Below are positions 1-9,469 of a DNA stretch of 64,000 bases, piece by piece. How positions within the stretch are numbered: the first letter of the stretch is position 1; every line of letters starts with the position of its first letter. The translations under genes were made by a program, and so were the position numbers. Location: assembly GCF_001186155.3 (NCBI RefSeq), contig NZ_CP016540.2:2334001-2398000 (forward strand), in the 5' to 3' direction. The DNA comes from Planococcus versutus (GTDB lineage: Bacteria > Bacillota > Bacilli > Bacillales_A > Planococcaceae). The notes beneath the pieces were generated by a model that was given only the letters and a program-made list of their open reading frames with translations, searched no databases and was not told the origin of the DNA.

Positions 1-3000
1 TGGATCAAATTGACAAACAGATCGATATGAACAAAATTGACAAGGTGTATCTTCTTTCAATTTATATGGGGTAATGCTTGTGTCTCCTGCTAAAATACCG
101 TTTCCGGCGTTTTGATGTTTGTTGCGCACAAAGCGACGAACTGCTTGCATATCTTCTTTGGAAACTGTTTTCGACTGTGAAGCAGATACCGCCCCGTCTT
201 TATTAAGTCTTACTGGAATAACGTTTGAGTACCCATCAATTTGGTCATCCATTGCTTCAATCACTTCAGGATCTTCGACAACTAAACCGTTCATTTTAAA
301 TGACTTCGCCATTTCTTCTTCCAGTTCTTCAGCAGTTAACAATTTAGTCAACTTCAGCATAGGGTTATGCATATGGAAATATAACACTCCTGCAGGCTCT
401 GCCTCTTCTCCGAGCCAGCGATCTGCATGCGTTAATGCCACATCTAAATAAGTAAAGGTTTGCAAAGAGAGACCATGAAAAACGTTGCCGAGATCGAGTC
501 CTTGCTTAGATGATTTGTAGTCAACCACACGCAAATAGGGTTTGCCGTGAATTTCAGTCGAATCAATTCGATCAATTCGACCACGAACATTCATTTTACG
601 TCCTCGATCCAATGAGATTTCAAGTGCTGGAATCGTTTCTTTTGGTCCAAACCCTACTTCTAAAGCAATTGGAACAAAACCAGAAACTTTAGCATGCTTA
701 CTCAACATAAATGCTGTTTGACGAATAATGCCTTCAAGCTTGTGTTGAATGTAACGATACCGGTGAGAACTAATCAAAATATGATTAACAAAATAAGGTG
801 AAAGTTGTTCAATTGCTTCTTTTGCTAAATTTCTGCACTGTTTTTGTGTTAATGACGACCAAGACACCCCTAGTCTCATTACTTCATCTGAAATCCATTT
901 GATCGCAGCATGGAAAAGATCACCCATTGCAGGAGCGGCTAATTTATACTGACTTCGCTCTTCTAAGCGTAATCCATATGCTACGTAATGTGCATACGGA
1001 CAGCCGTAATACGTCTCAACGCGTGAAACACTCGATGAAATTGGGACGCCATAAAGCGGTTCAGTGAGATTTTCACGTAATGGATCTGCTTTGTTGGACT
1101 TGATTGGCGCAAAAATACGTCTTATAACAGAAGACCATAACGGATCTGCTTTGTAATAATTCAAAACAGCTTGCCATTCGGCTGACAAGTCACCACTCCG
1201 AATTTGTGAGGTCAAATAAGCAAGACTTGCTCGTGGATGTGAAATATAAGCTAATGGTGAAGCATTTAGTAGCTCTTCAGGATCAATAACTACTGGAATG
1301 GTATCGATTGCTAACATATCCTTTAGCTTTTGAATATAAAGAGACGGCAATAACGCTTTTCCTTCTTCATCTGCAATTGGAAAAGACACTGTTAACAAGT
1401 CAGAAGCCGAAGTAAATGCGCGGTAAACCATATAGGTTTCATCCATTAATCGCATCTTTGAAGTAGGAGCTAACTCGAATCCGATTTGTGCAAACCACTC
1501 GCGGTCTGTATCTGTCAAAATACCTTCTTGTTCGATACGCTTTGGTAACACTCCTTCGTTTGCACCTACAACAAATACAGATTTAATATCCATTAAACGT
1601 GCCAAATCAATGTTTGAAACTGTCACTTGATCTAATGAAGGTGGAATTCGAGAAAATTCCAAGGTGTCAAATCCTTCATCCAAGATTTTTACAGCCGTCA
1701 TTAAATCTATTTCTTTATCGCCAAACATTAAAACAAATTGATCCAACACACCTACCCATTGATTCCATGCTTGCTCATGTTCTGATGCAGCGAGTAAGCG
1801 ATGCTCGTTTTCTTCACGTTCTCGTAAATCTTGAATTTTTGCATAAACATCTATTTTTTCAATAAAAAGAAACAGCGATTCTGCAATGTCTCTACCTGTT
1901 TTACTAAGCTTCAACTGTTCTTTCAACTGAGCTAACGGATTTCTGATTAAATCACGTACAGCGTGCAGTTCAACTTGTGCTGCAAGTTCTTCATCTGTTT
2001 GAATAGCAGTATGAAATTCTAAGCCACGGTACTTTTTATAAAACCATCGCTTGTCATCAAACCATCGCTCACCGTATATTCCGTTAGCAATAACAAAGTT
2101 CTCTAGTAAATCACTTCGTTCACGCCATTTTTGAACAGGTCCTTGTGGAAAAAACAAGTCCGTCTTAACAGCTCGGAAAACCGATTCATATGAATAGTTA
2201 GAAACTACCGATTCAAGAACCGAACGACTAAATTCGATCAACGGATGATGAAGCATTGATTTTTTTTGACTAATAAAATATGGGATTTCGTATTGAGGAA
2301 AAACAGTGTTGATCAATTCATCGTAAATTTCAGGCTGTCTGTAAAGAATGGCTATTTCGTTGTATCGATAGCCCTTTCTGATTTGATCTCTTATCGCGCG
2401 GGCCACTGCATGCATTTCAGCTCTTCTGTTTGATGCCTCGATTAAAGAGACATGGCCATCTCCTTGAATGGTTTGCATAGGATATTCGTCAAAATATCGC
2501 TCAATATGCTCGAGCTCGGGATTATTAAAACGACGAACGTAATCCAAATGTACTGAATTTCCGATGTCAATTTCTTCTTTAGCAGCATATTCACTTAACC
2601 TACGAGCTGTATTTGCGGACTGATAAAACAAGGCTTGTTCATTATCTGCATCTGTATTTTCATCCATCGGTAAAGCAATGGTTACCGACTTGGCATATTT
2701 CATGAGTTCGAAAAGAATTTCGTATTCCCGCGCTGTGAACGTCATAAACCCATCAATATAAATAGTCGAAGATTTTATCAACTCTGATTGTGAAATTTTT
2801 TCACTTAATAAGGCCAAATGACCTTCAGAATCTACAAATACTTTTCCTAATCGACTCTCAATTTCCGTCAGAATCAATTCCAGGTCTTCTGCTTTATCAA
2901 GCAAAGTTCGAGGGGCTCCTGCTTCAAGTAATGAAGAACGAATAGAATTTAATTCGATGCAATTTACACAATAACGTGCAAATTCTTTTACTAATTGTTC

Positions 3001-3369
3001 AATTTGATCAGTAAAACCTCTTTTTCCGGCAGCTCGGCGAAATAATTGAAAGTCTTCACGATGGTCTTCTAACAAACTCCGAATCAACATGCGGTAACCG
3101 AATGTATCCACTTCTTTTCTACTAATACCTCCTACTTCTTGAAGCACACGCCAAGCTAGTCGCTTAAACGTAACTGCTTGTGCACGAATCATACCGTTCA
3201 TACCATAAGCAGCAGCGAGTCGATACTCCGTAGTAAAAGACATCTGATCTGGTACAACTAAGAAAATGGGATCTCCATCTGCTTGTTGTTTTAACTCTTC
3301 CACTATTTCTTCTTGAACAAAACGAGTTTTTCCCGATCCTGCTCTGCCATAAACAATCCGCAATGACAT
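1..3369 (-). CDS. addB: ATP-dependent helicase/nuclease subunit B (partial, C-terminus cut by window edge)
   Basis: AddB pairs with AddA to resect double-strand DNA ends and respond to Chi sites in recombinational repair. The minus-strand frame is open without a stop from the ATG at 3369 to base 1, giving 1123 codons; I checked it triplet by triplet. The N-terminus carries a Walker A motif (GRAGSGKT, residues 8-15). The C-terminal third has the RecB-type nuclease motif VVDYKSS followed by a Q-x-x-x-Y segment. The iron-sulfur cysteines are visible: one in YYGCPY and the trio C-x2-C-x5-C just before the edge. Known AddB proteins are about 1160 residues, so only a few tens are missing. addA would be expected beyond the left edge. 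Identification is firm. Confidence 0.95.
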   Translation of the reverse strand, partial: MSLRIVYGRAGSGKTRFVQEEIVEELKQQADGDPIFLVVPDQMSFTTEYRLAAAYGMNGMIRAQAVTFKRLAWRVLQEVGGISRKEVDTFGYRMLIRSLLEDHREDFQLFRRAAGKRGFTDQIEQLVKEFARYCVNCIELNSIRSSLLEAGAPRTLLDKAEDLELILTEIESRLGKVFVDSEGHLALLSEKISQSELIKSSTIYIDGFMTFTAREYEILFELMKYAKSVTIALPMDENTDADNEQALFYQSANTARRLSEYAAKEEIDIGNSVHLDYVRRFNNPELEHIERYFDEYPMQTIQGDGHVSLIEASNRRAEMHAVARAIRDQIRKGYRYNEIAILYRQPEIYDELINTVFPQYEIPYFISQKKSMLHHPLIEFSRSVLESVVSNYSYESVFRAVKTDLFFPQGPVQKWRERSDLLENFVIANGIYGERWFDDKRWFYKKYRGLEFHTAIQTDEELAAQVELHAVRDLIRNPLAQLKEQLKLSKTGRDIAESLFLFIEKIDVYAKIQDLREREENEHRLLAASEHEQAWNQWVGVLDQFVLMFGDKEIDLMTAVKILDEGFDTLEFSRIPPSLDQVTVSNIDLARLMDIKSVFVVGANEGVLPKRIEQEGILTDTDREWFAQIGFELAPTSKMRLMDETYMVYRAFTSASDLLTVSFPIADEEGKALLPSLYIQKLKDMLAIDTIPVVIDPEELLNASPLAYISHPRASLAYLTSQIRSGDLSAEWQAVLNYYKADPLWSSVIRRIFAPIKSNKADPLRENLTEPLYGVPISSSVSRVETYYGCPYAHYVAYGLRLEERSQYKLAAPAMGDLFHAAIKWISDEVMRLGVSWSSLTQKQCRNLAKEAIEQLSPYFVNHILISSHRYRYIQHKLEGIIRQTAFMLSKHAKVSGFVPIALEVGFGPKETIPALEISLDRGRKMNVRGRIDRIDSTEIHGKPYLRVVDYKSSKQGLDLGNVFHGLSLQTFTYLDVALTHADRWLGEEAEPAGVLYFHMHNPMLKLTKLLTAEELEEEMAKSFKMNGLVVEDPEVIEAMDDQIDGYSNVIPVRLNKDGAVSASQSKTVSKEDMQAVRRFVRNKHQNAGNGILAGDTSITPYKLKEDTPCQFCSYRSVCQFDP

Positions 3370-3439
3370 AAAACCACCCCTTAAATAAGAACATTTGTTC
3401 TATTGTACGTTTTTTTACTTCGAAATGCTACTTATAAAT

Positions 3440-4075
3440 TTACTCTTGTGGCTTTTGTTTTTTCCGTTCTTCACTTGCTAAACGGAAATCTGCTTCTACT
3501 TTCCTATTCAAGCGGTTTTCAAGGATTTTTCCAACAACATACAATAAAATAATCACTAATATAACTATTGCTGTTCGAATTGGCTGTGTGAAAAGTGCAC
3601 GCAGGTCATAGCCAACATAAGAAATCGTGAAGACCATAACAAACTTACCTGCCATCACCGTTAACAAATAATATTGTTTGCGAATATTTGATAATCCCGC
3701 TACTAAGTTAACAAGTGCAGAAGGCGTAAAAGGTAAACACAGTAAAAGAAACAAAGGGCCAAAACCGTTTCGCTCTACCCAGTGAATTAATTTTTGAACT
3801 TTGTCATGACGAGTCATAAAATTCATAAATCGCGCTCTGCCATATTTTCGGACGATTAAAAACACTGCATAAGCACCGATAACAGATCCACCCCAAGAAA
3901 GTAAAAAGCCAAACCAAAGTCCGTAAGCTGTAGCATTAGCAAAGACAAAAACAAATAACGGTAGAAAAGGCAAAAATGCTTCGATGAATGGTAATAAGAA
4001 CCCGATTAACGGACCAAAAGCCCTGTAGGATTGGGTCAACTCAACAATATTTTCCATTGAAAAAAAATCCGACAT
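3440..4075 (-). CDS. TVP38/TMEM64 (SNARE-associated, DedA-like) membrane protein
   Basis: A 211-residue integral membrane protein with about five or six hydrophobic segments. The central block (GPLFLLLCLPFTPSALVN, about residues 105-122) matches the conserved glycine/proline-rich re-entrant loop of the TVP38/TMEM64 family. The C-terminus is a highly charged cytoplasmic tail rich in K, R and E. Family members are thought to act in lipid scrambling or polyprenyl-phosphate recycling, but the role of this one is unknown. It sits 70 bases downstream of the addB start on the same strand, and B. subtilis also has such a gene (yhjE) in the neighbourhood of addAB. The ATG at 4075 has an upstream AAAGGA; M7 is a possible alternative start. 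Confidence 0.85.
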   Translation of the reverse strand: MSDFFSMENIVELTQSYRAFGPLIGFLLPFIEAFLPFLPLFVFVFANATAYGLWFGFLLSWGGSVIGAYAVFLIVRKYGRARFMNFMTRHDKVQKLIHWVERNGFGPLFLLLCLPFTPSALVNLVAGLSNIRKQYYLLTVMAGKFVMVFTISYVGYDLRALFTQPIRTAIVILVIILLYVVGKILENRLNRKVEADFRLASEERKKQKPQE

Positions 4076-4214
4076 TTACTCAGTCCTTTAAAGAGTTTAA
4101 TTTTTCAAAATCTTAACCCAAACTAAAAAGTTTTTGTGATATGCTATTATAATTACTTTACACTCTTTTAAAGAGTTTGGAAAAGGAAATACTTATACAT
4201 AAGGGGCGAAACGA

Positions 4215-4910
4215 ATGAATGGACGTGAGTTTTCTGATGGAGTAAAGGCTGGGACTAGCATCGCTGTTGGTTATTTTCCTATAGCTTTGACTTTTGGTTT
4301 ACTTGCAAAAACTACTGGGCTTTCACTACTAGAAGCTACAGCGATGAGCATATTTGTATTCGCAGGGGCCTCACAGTATATTGCACTGTCACTTATTACA
4401 GGTGGTGTGGCTCCTGTAATCATTGTTTTAAATACGTTTGTCGTCAATATTCGTCATTTTCTTATGACGGCGTCACTTAATGAAAAGATGGAACCCGACG
4501 ATAAGTGGAAAAAAGCTTTATATGCTTTTGGAATCACGGATGAAACTTTTTCAGTATTAGCTACGCAAAAAAACCATAAAATAACTACGCCATTTGCTAT
4601 AGGTGTAATCCTAGTTGCTTACGCGAGTTGGGTTGTGTTTACTTCAGTTGGTCATTTGATTGGTGCTAACCTTCCTCAATTTCTTCAAGCCGCTATGTCG
4701 ATTGCGCTTTATGCGATGTTCATTGGTTTATTGGTTCCTTCAATGCGTGGCAATCGCAAAGTTATGAGTTTGGCACTTATTGCCGGAGCGATTAATTCTC
4801 TTTTTTATTTTACAGAATGGTTGTCTACAGGCTGGGCCATTATGGTATCCACTTTGGCATCAGCCATTTTTATTGAATGGATCTCACGGAAAGGTGTGAA
4901 AGCATCATGA
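4215..4910 (+). CDS. azlC: Branched-chain amino acid exporter large subunit AzlC
   Basis: A 231-residue membrane protein of the AzlC/LIV-E family, which with AzlD exports branched-chain amino acids or analogues such as 4-azaleucine. Several hydrophobic segments and the family motif FAGASQYIALSL (near residue 50) followed by NIRHFLM are visible. The ATG has AAGGGG nearby upstream. It overlaps the following gene by four bases (ATGA), implying translational coupling in a two-gene operon. Two direct copies of TTTAAAGAGTTT (about 4087 and 4168) flank the intergenic region with the divergent upstream gene and might be an operator; that is speculation. Confidence 0.93.
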   Translation: MNGREFSDGVKAGTSIAVGYFPIALTFGLLAKTTGLSLLEATAMSIFVFAGASQYIALSLITGGVAPVIIVLNTFVVNIRHFLMTASLNEKMEPDDKWKKALYAFGITDETFSVLATQKNHKITTPFAIGVILVAYASWVVFTSVGHLIGANLPQFLQAAMSIALYAMFIGLLVPSMRGNRKVMSLALIAGAINSLFYFTEWLSTGWAIMVSTLASAIFIEWISRKGVKAS

Positions 4911-5212
4911 GTTCTTGGTATTGGTGGATGATACTTGGCATGGCTGTTGTAACGTATATTCCTCGGGCTATTCCGCTGACGTTTTTAGAAGGGCGCGAGT
5001 TGCCTGAGCCTGTTCAAAATGTTTTGCGCAATATTCCTTATGCAGTGTTGGGCGCACTTATTTTTCCGGCTGTTTTTTTTATTCAAGAAAACATTTGGTT
5101 TGGTGTTATTGGCGCATTCGCTGCGTTTGGCATTGCAATTACAGGAGCCAATGTGATGATAGTGGTTCTTGGTTCAATTGCTCTACTTGCGATAGTTAGT
5201 GGATTATTGTAA
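4907..5212 (+). CDS. azlD: Branched-chain amino acid transport protein AzlD
   Basis: A 101-residue partner of AzlC with four hydrophobic segments; the N-terminal WWMILGMAVVTYIPRAIP is typical of the family. I start it at the ATG overlapping the azlC stop (ATGA at 4907-4910). The frame is open ten codons further upstream inside azlC, but the coupled start fits the usual AzlD length of about 100 residues. A terminator hairpin follows at 5224. Confidence 0.92.
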   Translation: MSSWYWWMILGMAVVTYIPRAIPLTFLEGRELPEPVQNVLRNIPYAVLGALIFPAVFFIQENIWFGVIGAFAAFGIAITGANVMIVVLGSIALLAIVSGLL

Positions 5213-5223
5213 AAATATGTACG

Positions 5224-5262
5224 AAAAAAGCCGTTACTCATTTTCATGAGCCTCGGCTTTTT
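5224..5262. terminator. Bidirectional rho-independent terminator between azlD and csbA
   Basis: AAAAAAGCCG pairs with CGGCTTTTTTT, and CTCATTTTCATGAG forms the inner stem-loop. The A run and T run on opposite sides let it terminate both the convergent azlD transcript and the csbA transcript; the csbA stop codon lies inside it. Confidence 0.8.
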
Positions 5263-5491
5263 TTCTGCGTTTAAACATATTTGTCGAATACCAAAACCCG
5301 ACAGTAAGAGATGCCGCGTTCGCTATAAATAGCACCCACGTATGCGTATACCCTGCATAGACAGCTGCAGTCATAAGTGCCACTGTTAAAACCAATGCAA
5401 CAATGTGGTTAAATGTAACTCTTGTAAACAAAATGACGAGCAGTCCCGGTACAAATAGAGACAAAAAGAATTTTGTTACCATAGATTCCAT
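5234..5491 (-). CDS. csbA: CsbA family small membrane protein
   Basis: An 85-residue protein with three hydrophobic segments and a basic C-terminal tail (KRRKKAEAHENE). The stretch PGLLVILFTRVTFNHIVAL matches CsbA, a general-stress (sigma-B controlled) membrane protein of unknown function in B. subtilis. AAGGAG lies eight bases before the ATG at 5491. It follows minJ by 12 bases, so it is probably the last gene of a minJ-csbA transcript. The minJ-csbA order also occurs in B. subtilis. Confidence 0.85.
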   Translation of the reverse strand: MESMVTKFFLSLFVPGLLVILFTRVTFNHIVALVLTVALMTAAVYAGYTHTWVLFIANAASLTVGFWYSTNMFKRRKKAEAHENE

Positions 5492-5503
5492 TAATTTAGC
5501 TCC

Positions 5504-6661
5504 TTAATTGACCACTAATAATCCTAGACGATGATGATCATGACGGAAAATAACATGCTGACGTAGACGCACTTCCAAGTTATGATCTAACACCTCTAAA
5601 CGACAATGAGCAGCATTCACTTGAATGGCTTCATAAAGCTCAGATTCATTGGCAATGGCAATCCCATTTACTTTACGAATTACTTCTCCGCGCATCAAGC
5701 CCATTTTATCGGCTGGTGAACCGGGTAAGACATCGATAATCATCACTCCTTGAGATTGAGGGGTAACTGCATAATTGCCACTGCGTTCTTTTAATGCAAA
5801 GTGAACAGCAATAGCAATGCGGCCAATCACTCCGCCAACCAATGCAACAGCTACCAATGGCGACCATAACAATGCTCCTAAACCGATAACGACAATGCCA
5901 ATCCCTAAAGTAGAAACCGCTTTGCCCACTAGTGGGTAAAAATACATTGGCAAAGTCCGTTGCGTGCGCCCTAGAAATCCAAAGACAACTGGGAAGAGAA
6001 TCAACGAAAAGCTACTTTCGCCAATTGGTAATTGTGGCCAGTACGGCGCATACAAATCAAGCAATGAACCAGGTACAACCAATAGAATTGGCAATAACCA
6101 TAACCGTTTTGAAATATACGCTGCAGCTTTTAAGCCACGTCCTGATTTGTGAAGTCGTGGAGAAGCAGCATCTGCTGCTGCTTTGACAATCATTTTACCT
6201 TCTGCAAAAACCAGTGTACCTGCAATCAGTGCAACAGGAATCAGCCATTGATACGACAAAGAGACTCCTTCGAACGTAAACAACCCAAAATTCAAAGTCC
6301 ACTCATTGGCATAGAACAACCAGCTAAGACCAACAGCACCTGTAGCTAGATAAATAAATGATCCTGCTTGATAAAAAGTTGTGACCATCAATAGAATGGA
6401 AACAATGCTCAACGCAATCAACCAATCCATTGGTACGACTAATCCAATTCCTGCGAACAGTAACGAAAAAACGATGGCGTATAGCCAGCTATCTTTTACA
6501 AGTCGTTTAAATTCAGTCAATCCGTAGACAATCCGAATTCTAAAAATTTTCCGTTCTTTTTTTACGCGATAATATCCCAATAGCACTGCAGCAAGCAATG
6601 CGATGTATAAAACCGGGTTTACAAAAAACCTGCTAATCGCTAACACAAAATCCATTATCAC
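5504..6661 (-). CDS. minJ: PDZ-domain cell division topological determinant MinJ
   Basis: A 385-residue protein with about eight transmembrane segments followed by a C-terminal PDZ domain (about residues 300-385) containing VLPGSPADKMGLMRGEVI, a typical PDZ core. MinJ bridges DivIVA and MinD at the poles and septum in Bacillales. The position directly before csbA matches B. subtilis, although ctpB and swrA found there are absent here. The start is uncertain: a GTG at 6661 sits about ten bases after AGGATGG, and an ATG two codons downstream at 6655 is an alternative. Confidence 0.85.
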   Translation of the reverse strand: MIMDFVLAISRFFVNPVLYIALLAAVLLGYYRVKKERKIFRIRIVYGLTEFKRLVKDSWLYAIVFSLLFAGIGLVVPMDWLIALSIVSILLMVTTFYQAGSFIYLATGAVGLSWLFYANEWTLNFGLFTFEGVSLSYQWLIPVALIAGTLVFAEGKMIVKAAADAASPRLHKSGRGLKAAAYISKRLWLLPILLVVPGSLLDLYAPYWPQLPIGESSFSLILFPVVFGFLGRTQRTLPMYFYPLVGKAVSTLGIGIVVIGLGALLWSPLVAVALVGGVIGRIAIAVHFALKERSGNYAVTPQSQGVMIIDVLPGSPADKMGLMRGEVIRKVNGIAIANESELYEAIQVNAAHCRLEVLDHNLEVRLRQHVIFRHDHHRLGLLVVN

Positions 6662-6745
6662 TATACTTACACCATCCTATCACCGGCAATTAACGTTACT
6701 ACTTATTGTAACAAAGAAAACTTGCTTGCTGCACTTCTTTTTTAG

Positions 6746-7851
6746 TTAAACAAATGCAGCACCTAATTGTTCTAAAATATCTTCTGTTCCCTCTATGCCT
6801 GCTGATAGACGAACAACTTGACGTGTAACGCCAATTTTTTCTTTTTCTTCTGCTGACAACGCTCGGTGCGAAGTTCCGTATGGGTACGATACGGTGGTTT
6901 CTACTCCAGCTAATGTCGGCACAATTTTAATCCAACCCAGTGATGAAAAAAATGTTGATACATCCATTGTTTCAGGCAACTCAAATGACACGATAGCACC
7001 CATCCCTGGATACCAAACACGTGCTTTATTCGTTAAAAATACAGCAATTGCTCGAGCATTTTCAGTTTGTGTTTTCATTCGAAGAGCAAGTGTCTTGATG
7101 CCACGAATTGTCAACCAAGCTTCAAAAGGACTTAAGTTTAACCCTAAATTCACTACGCGTTTTTCAGCGACACCGATCAATTCTGCATCACCAACTAAAA
7201 CACCTGCTGTTACATCGCTATGACCGCCAAGATACTTTGTCGCACTGTGAGCAACTAAATCTACTCCAAGCGTATAAGGAGTCATTGTGAAGGGTGTGGC
7301 AAATGTATTATCGATCATAACGCGAATGCCGTAGTGTTGCTTGAACTGACAAAGAACTTCAATATCTTCTACTCGCAAAAAGGGATTGGTGATCGATTCA
7401 CTAAACACTAACTTGATTTCAGGAATATCAATTAACATCCGCTCAACTTTGCTGTGATCTGAGAAGTCTTCAAAATGAACTTGGATGTCCATTAAAGCTA
7501 GTTCTTCTTTTAGCAAATGGAACGTTCCCCATAAACATCTTGTGCTGCTAAAACGTGATCTCCGGCTTGAACTACAGACAAGATTCCAGCTAAAATTGCA
7601 GATGTTCCAGAAGAAGCCGAAATGCCTTTTGGTGCTTTTTCTAAATCAGCTACAGTTTGCCCCAAAGCATCAGTATTTGGATTGGCTGTACGCGAATACA
7701 AATAAGTGCCATTCCCTTCGTAATATCCTTCAAGTTCTTCTAAAGAAGAAAAAGAAAATGCAGAAGTTTGATACAATGGCATCACTTTCGATTGAATTGT
7801 TCGCTCTTTCATTACAGCTGTATGGACCGACTTGGTTTCGATTGATGTCAT
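6746..7851 (-). pseudogene. PLP-dependent trans-sulfuration enzyme (cystathionine gamma-synthase/lyase family), frameshifted
   Basis: Two overlapping frames encode one Cys/Met-metabolism PLP enzyme. The 5' part (7851-7510) holds YSRTANPN and SASSGTSAI. The 3' part holds DNTFATPF and the PLP-lysine motif HSATKYLGGHSD. The break lies at the C4 run at 7527-7530 (GGGG on the coding strand), after residues DVYG. Inserting one G restores GGTFHLLKEE and gives 368 residues, a normal family length. Substrate specificity (cystathionine gamma-synthase, cystathionine beta- or gamma-lyase, or methionine gamma-lyase) cannot be decided. The start at 7851 has GGAGATGAACTA before it. It could be a true pseudogene, but three other genes here show the same lesion, so sequencing error is likely. 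Confidence 0.85.
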
Positions 7852-7862
7852 TAGTTCATCTC

Positions 7863-8441
7863 CTATTCCATTTTTTTAACGAATTGTTCCATCATAGATA
7901 TGTCCATAGGTCCGACAACTTTATGTTGAATGCGCCCTTTCGTATCGATCATATAAGAAGTTGGAATAGATATCGTTTGGTAGGTAGCGCCTACATCCCC
8001 TTTTGCATCCATTGGAATAGCGAATTCCAATCCGAACTCGTCAACAAAGTCTTCGATTTCCGCAAGACCTTTATCTTCAGTTGTTAAATTTACCGCTAGA
8101 ATGACAACGTTTTCTTGTTCAGCTTGTTCTTCATAATACGTTTGCATATGTGGCATTTCAGCTCGACAAGGCGGACACCATGTGGCCCAAAAATTTAAAA
8201 TCACTTTTTTACCTTGATAGTCTGCTAATGTCACTTTTTTTCCATCTAATGTTGTTAGCTGAAAATTAGGTGCTTGTTTTCCTTTTGCCAAGCCTTCATC
8301 TGTTGGTAGAAACTCTACATCACTGCCAAGAGCCATGTTATCAATTGCTTCTGTCTCTGCAATATTGCTTTTGACGACTCCTATTATGACGATTGCTACC
8401 ATAACAGCAAGCACTAATAAGCCAATTATCTTTTTAGGCAT
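7863..8441 (-). CDS. Membrane-anchored TlpA/ResA-like thiol-disulfide oxidoreductase
   Basis: A 192-residue protein with an N-terminal signal anchor (about residues 4-23) and an extracytoplasmic thioredoxin fold. The redox motif WCPPC lies in FWATWCPPCRAEMP, and the cis-proline region is SIPTSYMID. ResA-type proteins reduce apocytochrome c haem-binding cysteines, and StoA-type proteins act in spore cortex formation; the sequence does not separate these. A cytochrome c gene lies 2 kb away, which weakly favours a cytochrome maturation role. It ends 11 bases before the trans-sulfuration gene start, so the two are probably cotranscribed. Confidence 0.9.
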   Translation of the reverse strand: MPKKIIGLLVLAVMVAIVIIGVVKSNIAETEAIDNMALGSDVEFLPTDEGLAKGKQAPNFQLTTLDGKKVTLADYQGKKVILNFWATWCPPCRAEMPHMQTYYEEQAEQENVVILAVNLTTEDKGLAEIEDFVDEFGLEFAIPMDAKGDVGATYQTISIPTSYMIDTKGRIQHKVVGPMDISMMEQFVKKME

Positions 8442-8534
8442 CTGTTATCCACTCCGTTCACGTTTTATCATACGATAAATTGAGTACCTTGTTCCACTAA
8501 GTTTATTTGAAATTGTGACAAAATGGGCGTAATC

Positions 8535-8565
8535 AAAAAACAGTCAGCATTTCCATGCCGACTGC
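8535..8565 (-). terminator. Rho-independent terminator after ftsX
   Basis: On the minus strand CAGTCGGCAT pairs with ATGCTGACTG around a four-base loop, followed by TTTTTT. It lies just downstream of the ftsX stop. Confidence 0.8.
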
Positions 8566-8584
8566 CTGTGTTTATAAATTTAAT

Positions 8585-9469
8585 TTAGACACGTAAAAAT
8601 TTTCTAATTGACATAAAGCTTCCCCAGATTCCAATAAATACACCCATCAATAAGATCAAGGCACTAACTTGATAAATAAACGGGGTAAATTCAAGAATTT
8701 GGAATAACTCCCCACTCAAACGAGGTTGTGCATATTCAGTAACTTTTTTATACAATAACACAACAAGACCGATTGGAATAATTGATCCTAGTATTCCTAA
8801 CCACATACCTTCCAAAATAAACGGAATACGAACAAACCAGTTTGTTGCCCCAACCAATTTCATAATTTCAATTTCACGGCGTCTTGCGACAATCGTAATT
8901 CGAATTGTATTCGAAATTAAGAACATAGCAGTAAATAATAACGCTAAGATTAAAACCAATCCAACGTTTCTGCCTGCATTCAAAATATTGAAGAGCTTTT
9001 TAATTTTTTCTTTACCATATTCGACTTTTTTTATATTGTCTAATGTGGCAATGTTTTTCGCTACTGTTTCAGTTTGTTGCGGATCAGTAGCTTTCACATA
9101 AAATACATCAAATAATGGATTACTTTGTTCGAACAAACTTAATTCATCACCAAAATCAAGAACCAAGTCAGTCAACTCTTCTTCTTTTGTTGAAAAGTCT
9201 GTTGATTCGACACCTGGTATTTCACTGATTTCCGACTCTAAATTTTTTATTGTTTGTTCTTCAGTTTCTAACGAAATGAACACTTTGATTTCAACATCGT
9301 TTTCAAGATCGTCAGCTACTTTGTTTAAGTTCATCATAATCAGAACAAACACACCTACCAATAACAACGTAACCGTGACTGCACTGACTGATGCGAATGT
9401 CATCCAACTATTACGACCAATGCTTTTAAAACTTTCTTTAAAATGACGTCTCAATGTTCTACCCTTCAT
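8585..9469 (-). CDS. ftsX: Cell division ABC transporter permease FtsX
   Basis: A 294-residue membrane protein. The N-terminus MKGRTLRRHFKESFKSIGRN is characteristic of Gram-positive FtsX. A transmembrane helix is followed by an extracellular domain (about residues 45-170) and three C-terminal transmembrane segments. With FtsE it activates peptidoglycan hydrolases such as CwlO during elongation or division. The ATG at 9469 is chosen because GGAGGTGAT lies 11 bases upstream; it overlaps the ftsE 3' end by 11 bases. An in-frame GTG at 9481 lies inside that Shine-Dalgarno region. Confidence 0.95.
   Translation of the reverse strand: MKGRTLRRHFKESFKSIGRNSWMTFASVSAVTVTLLLVGVFVLIMMNLNKVADDLENDVEIKVFISLETEEQTIKNLESEISEIPGVESTDFSTKEEELTDLVLDFGDELSLFEQSNPLFDVFYVKATDPQQTETVAKNIATLDNIKKVEYGKEKIKKLFNILNAGRNVGLVLILALLFTAMFLISNTIRITIVARRREIEIMKLVGATNWFVRIPFILEGMWLGILGSIIPIGLVVLLYKKVTEYAQPRLSGELFQILEFTPFIYQVSALILLMGVFIGIWGSFMSIRKFLRV

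Noticed and set aside
4087..4178. Direct TTTAAAGAGTTT pair as a defined operator for azlC
   Set aside because: The AT-rich pair is suggestive, but spacing and lack of a known regulator make it indistinguishable from chance.
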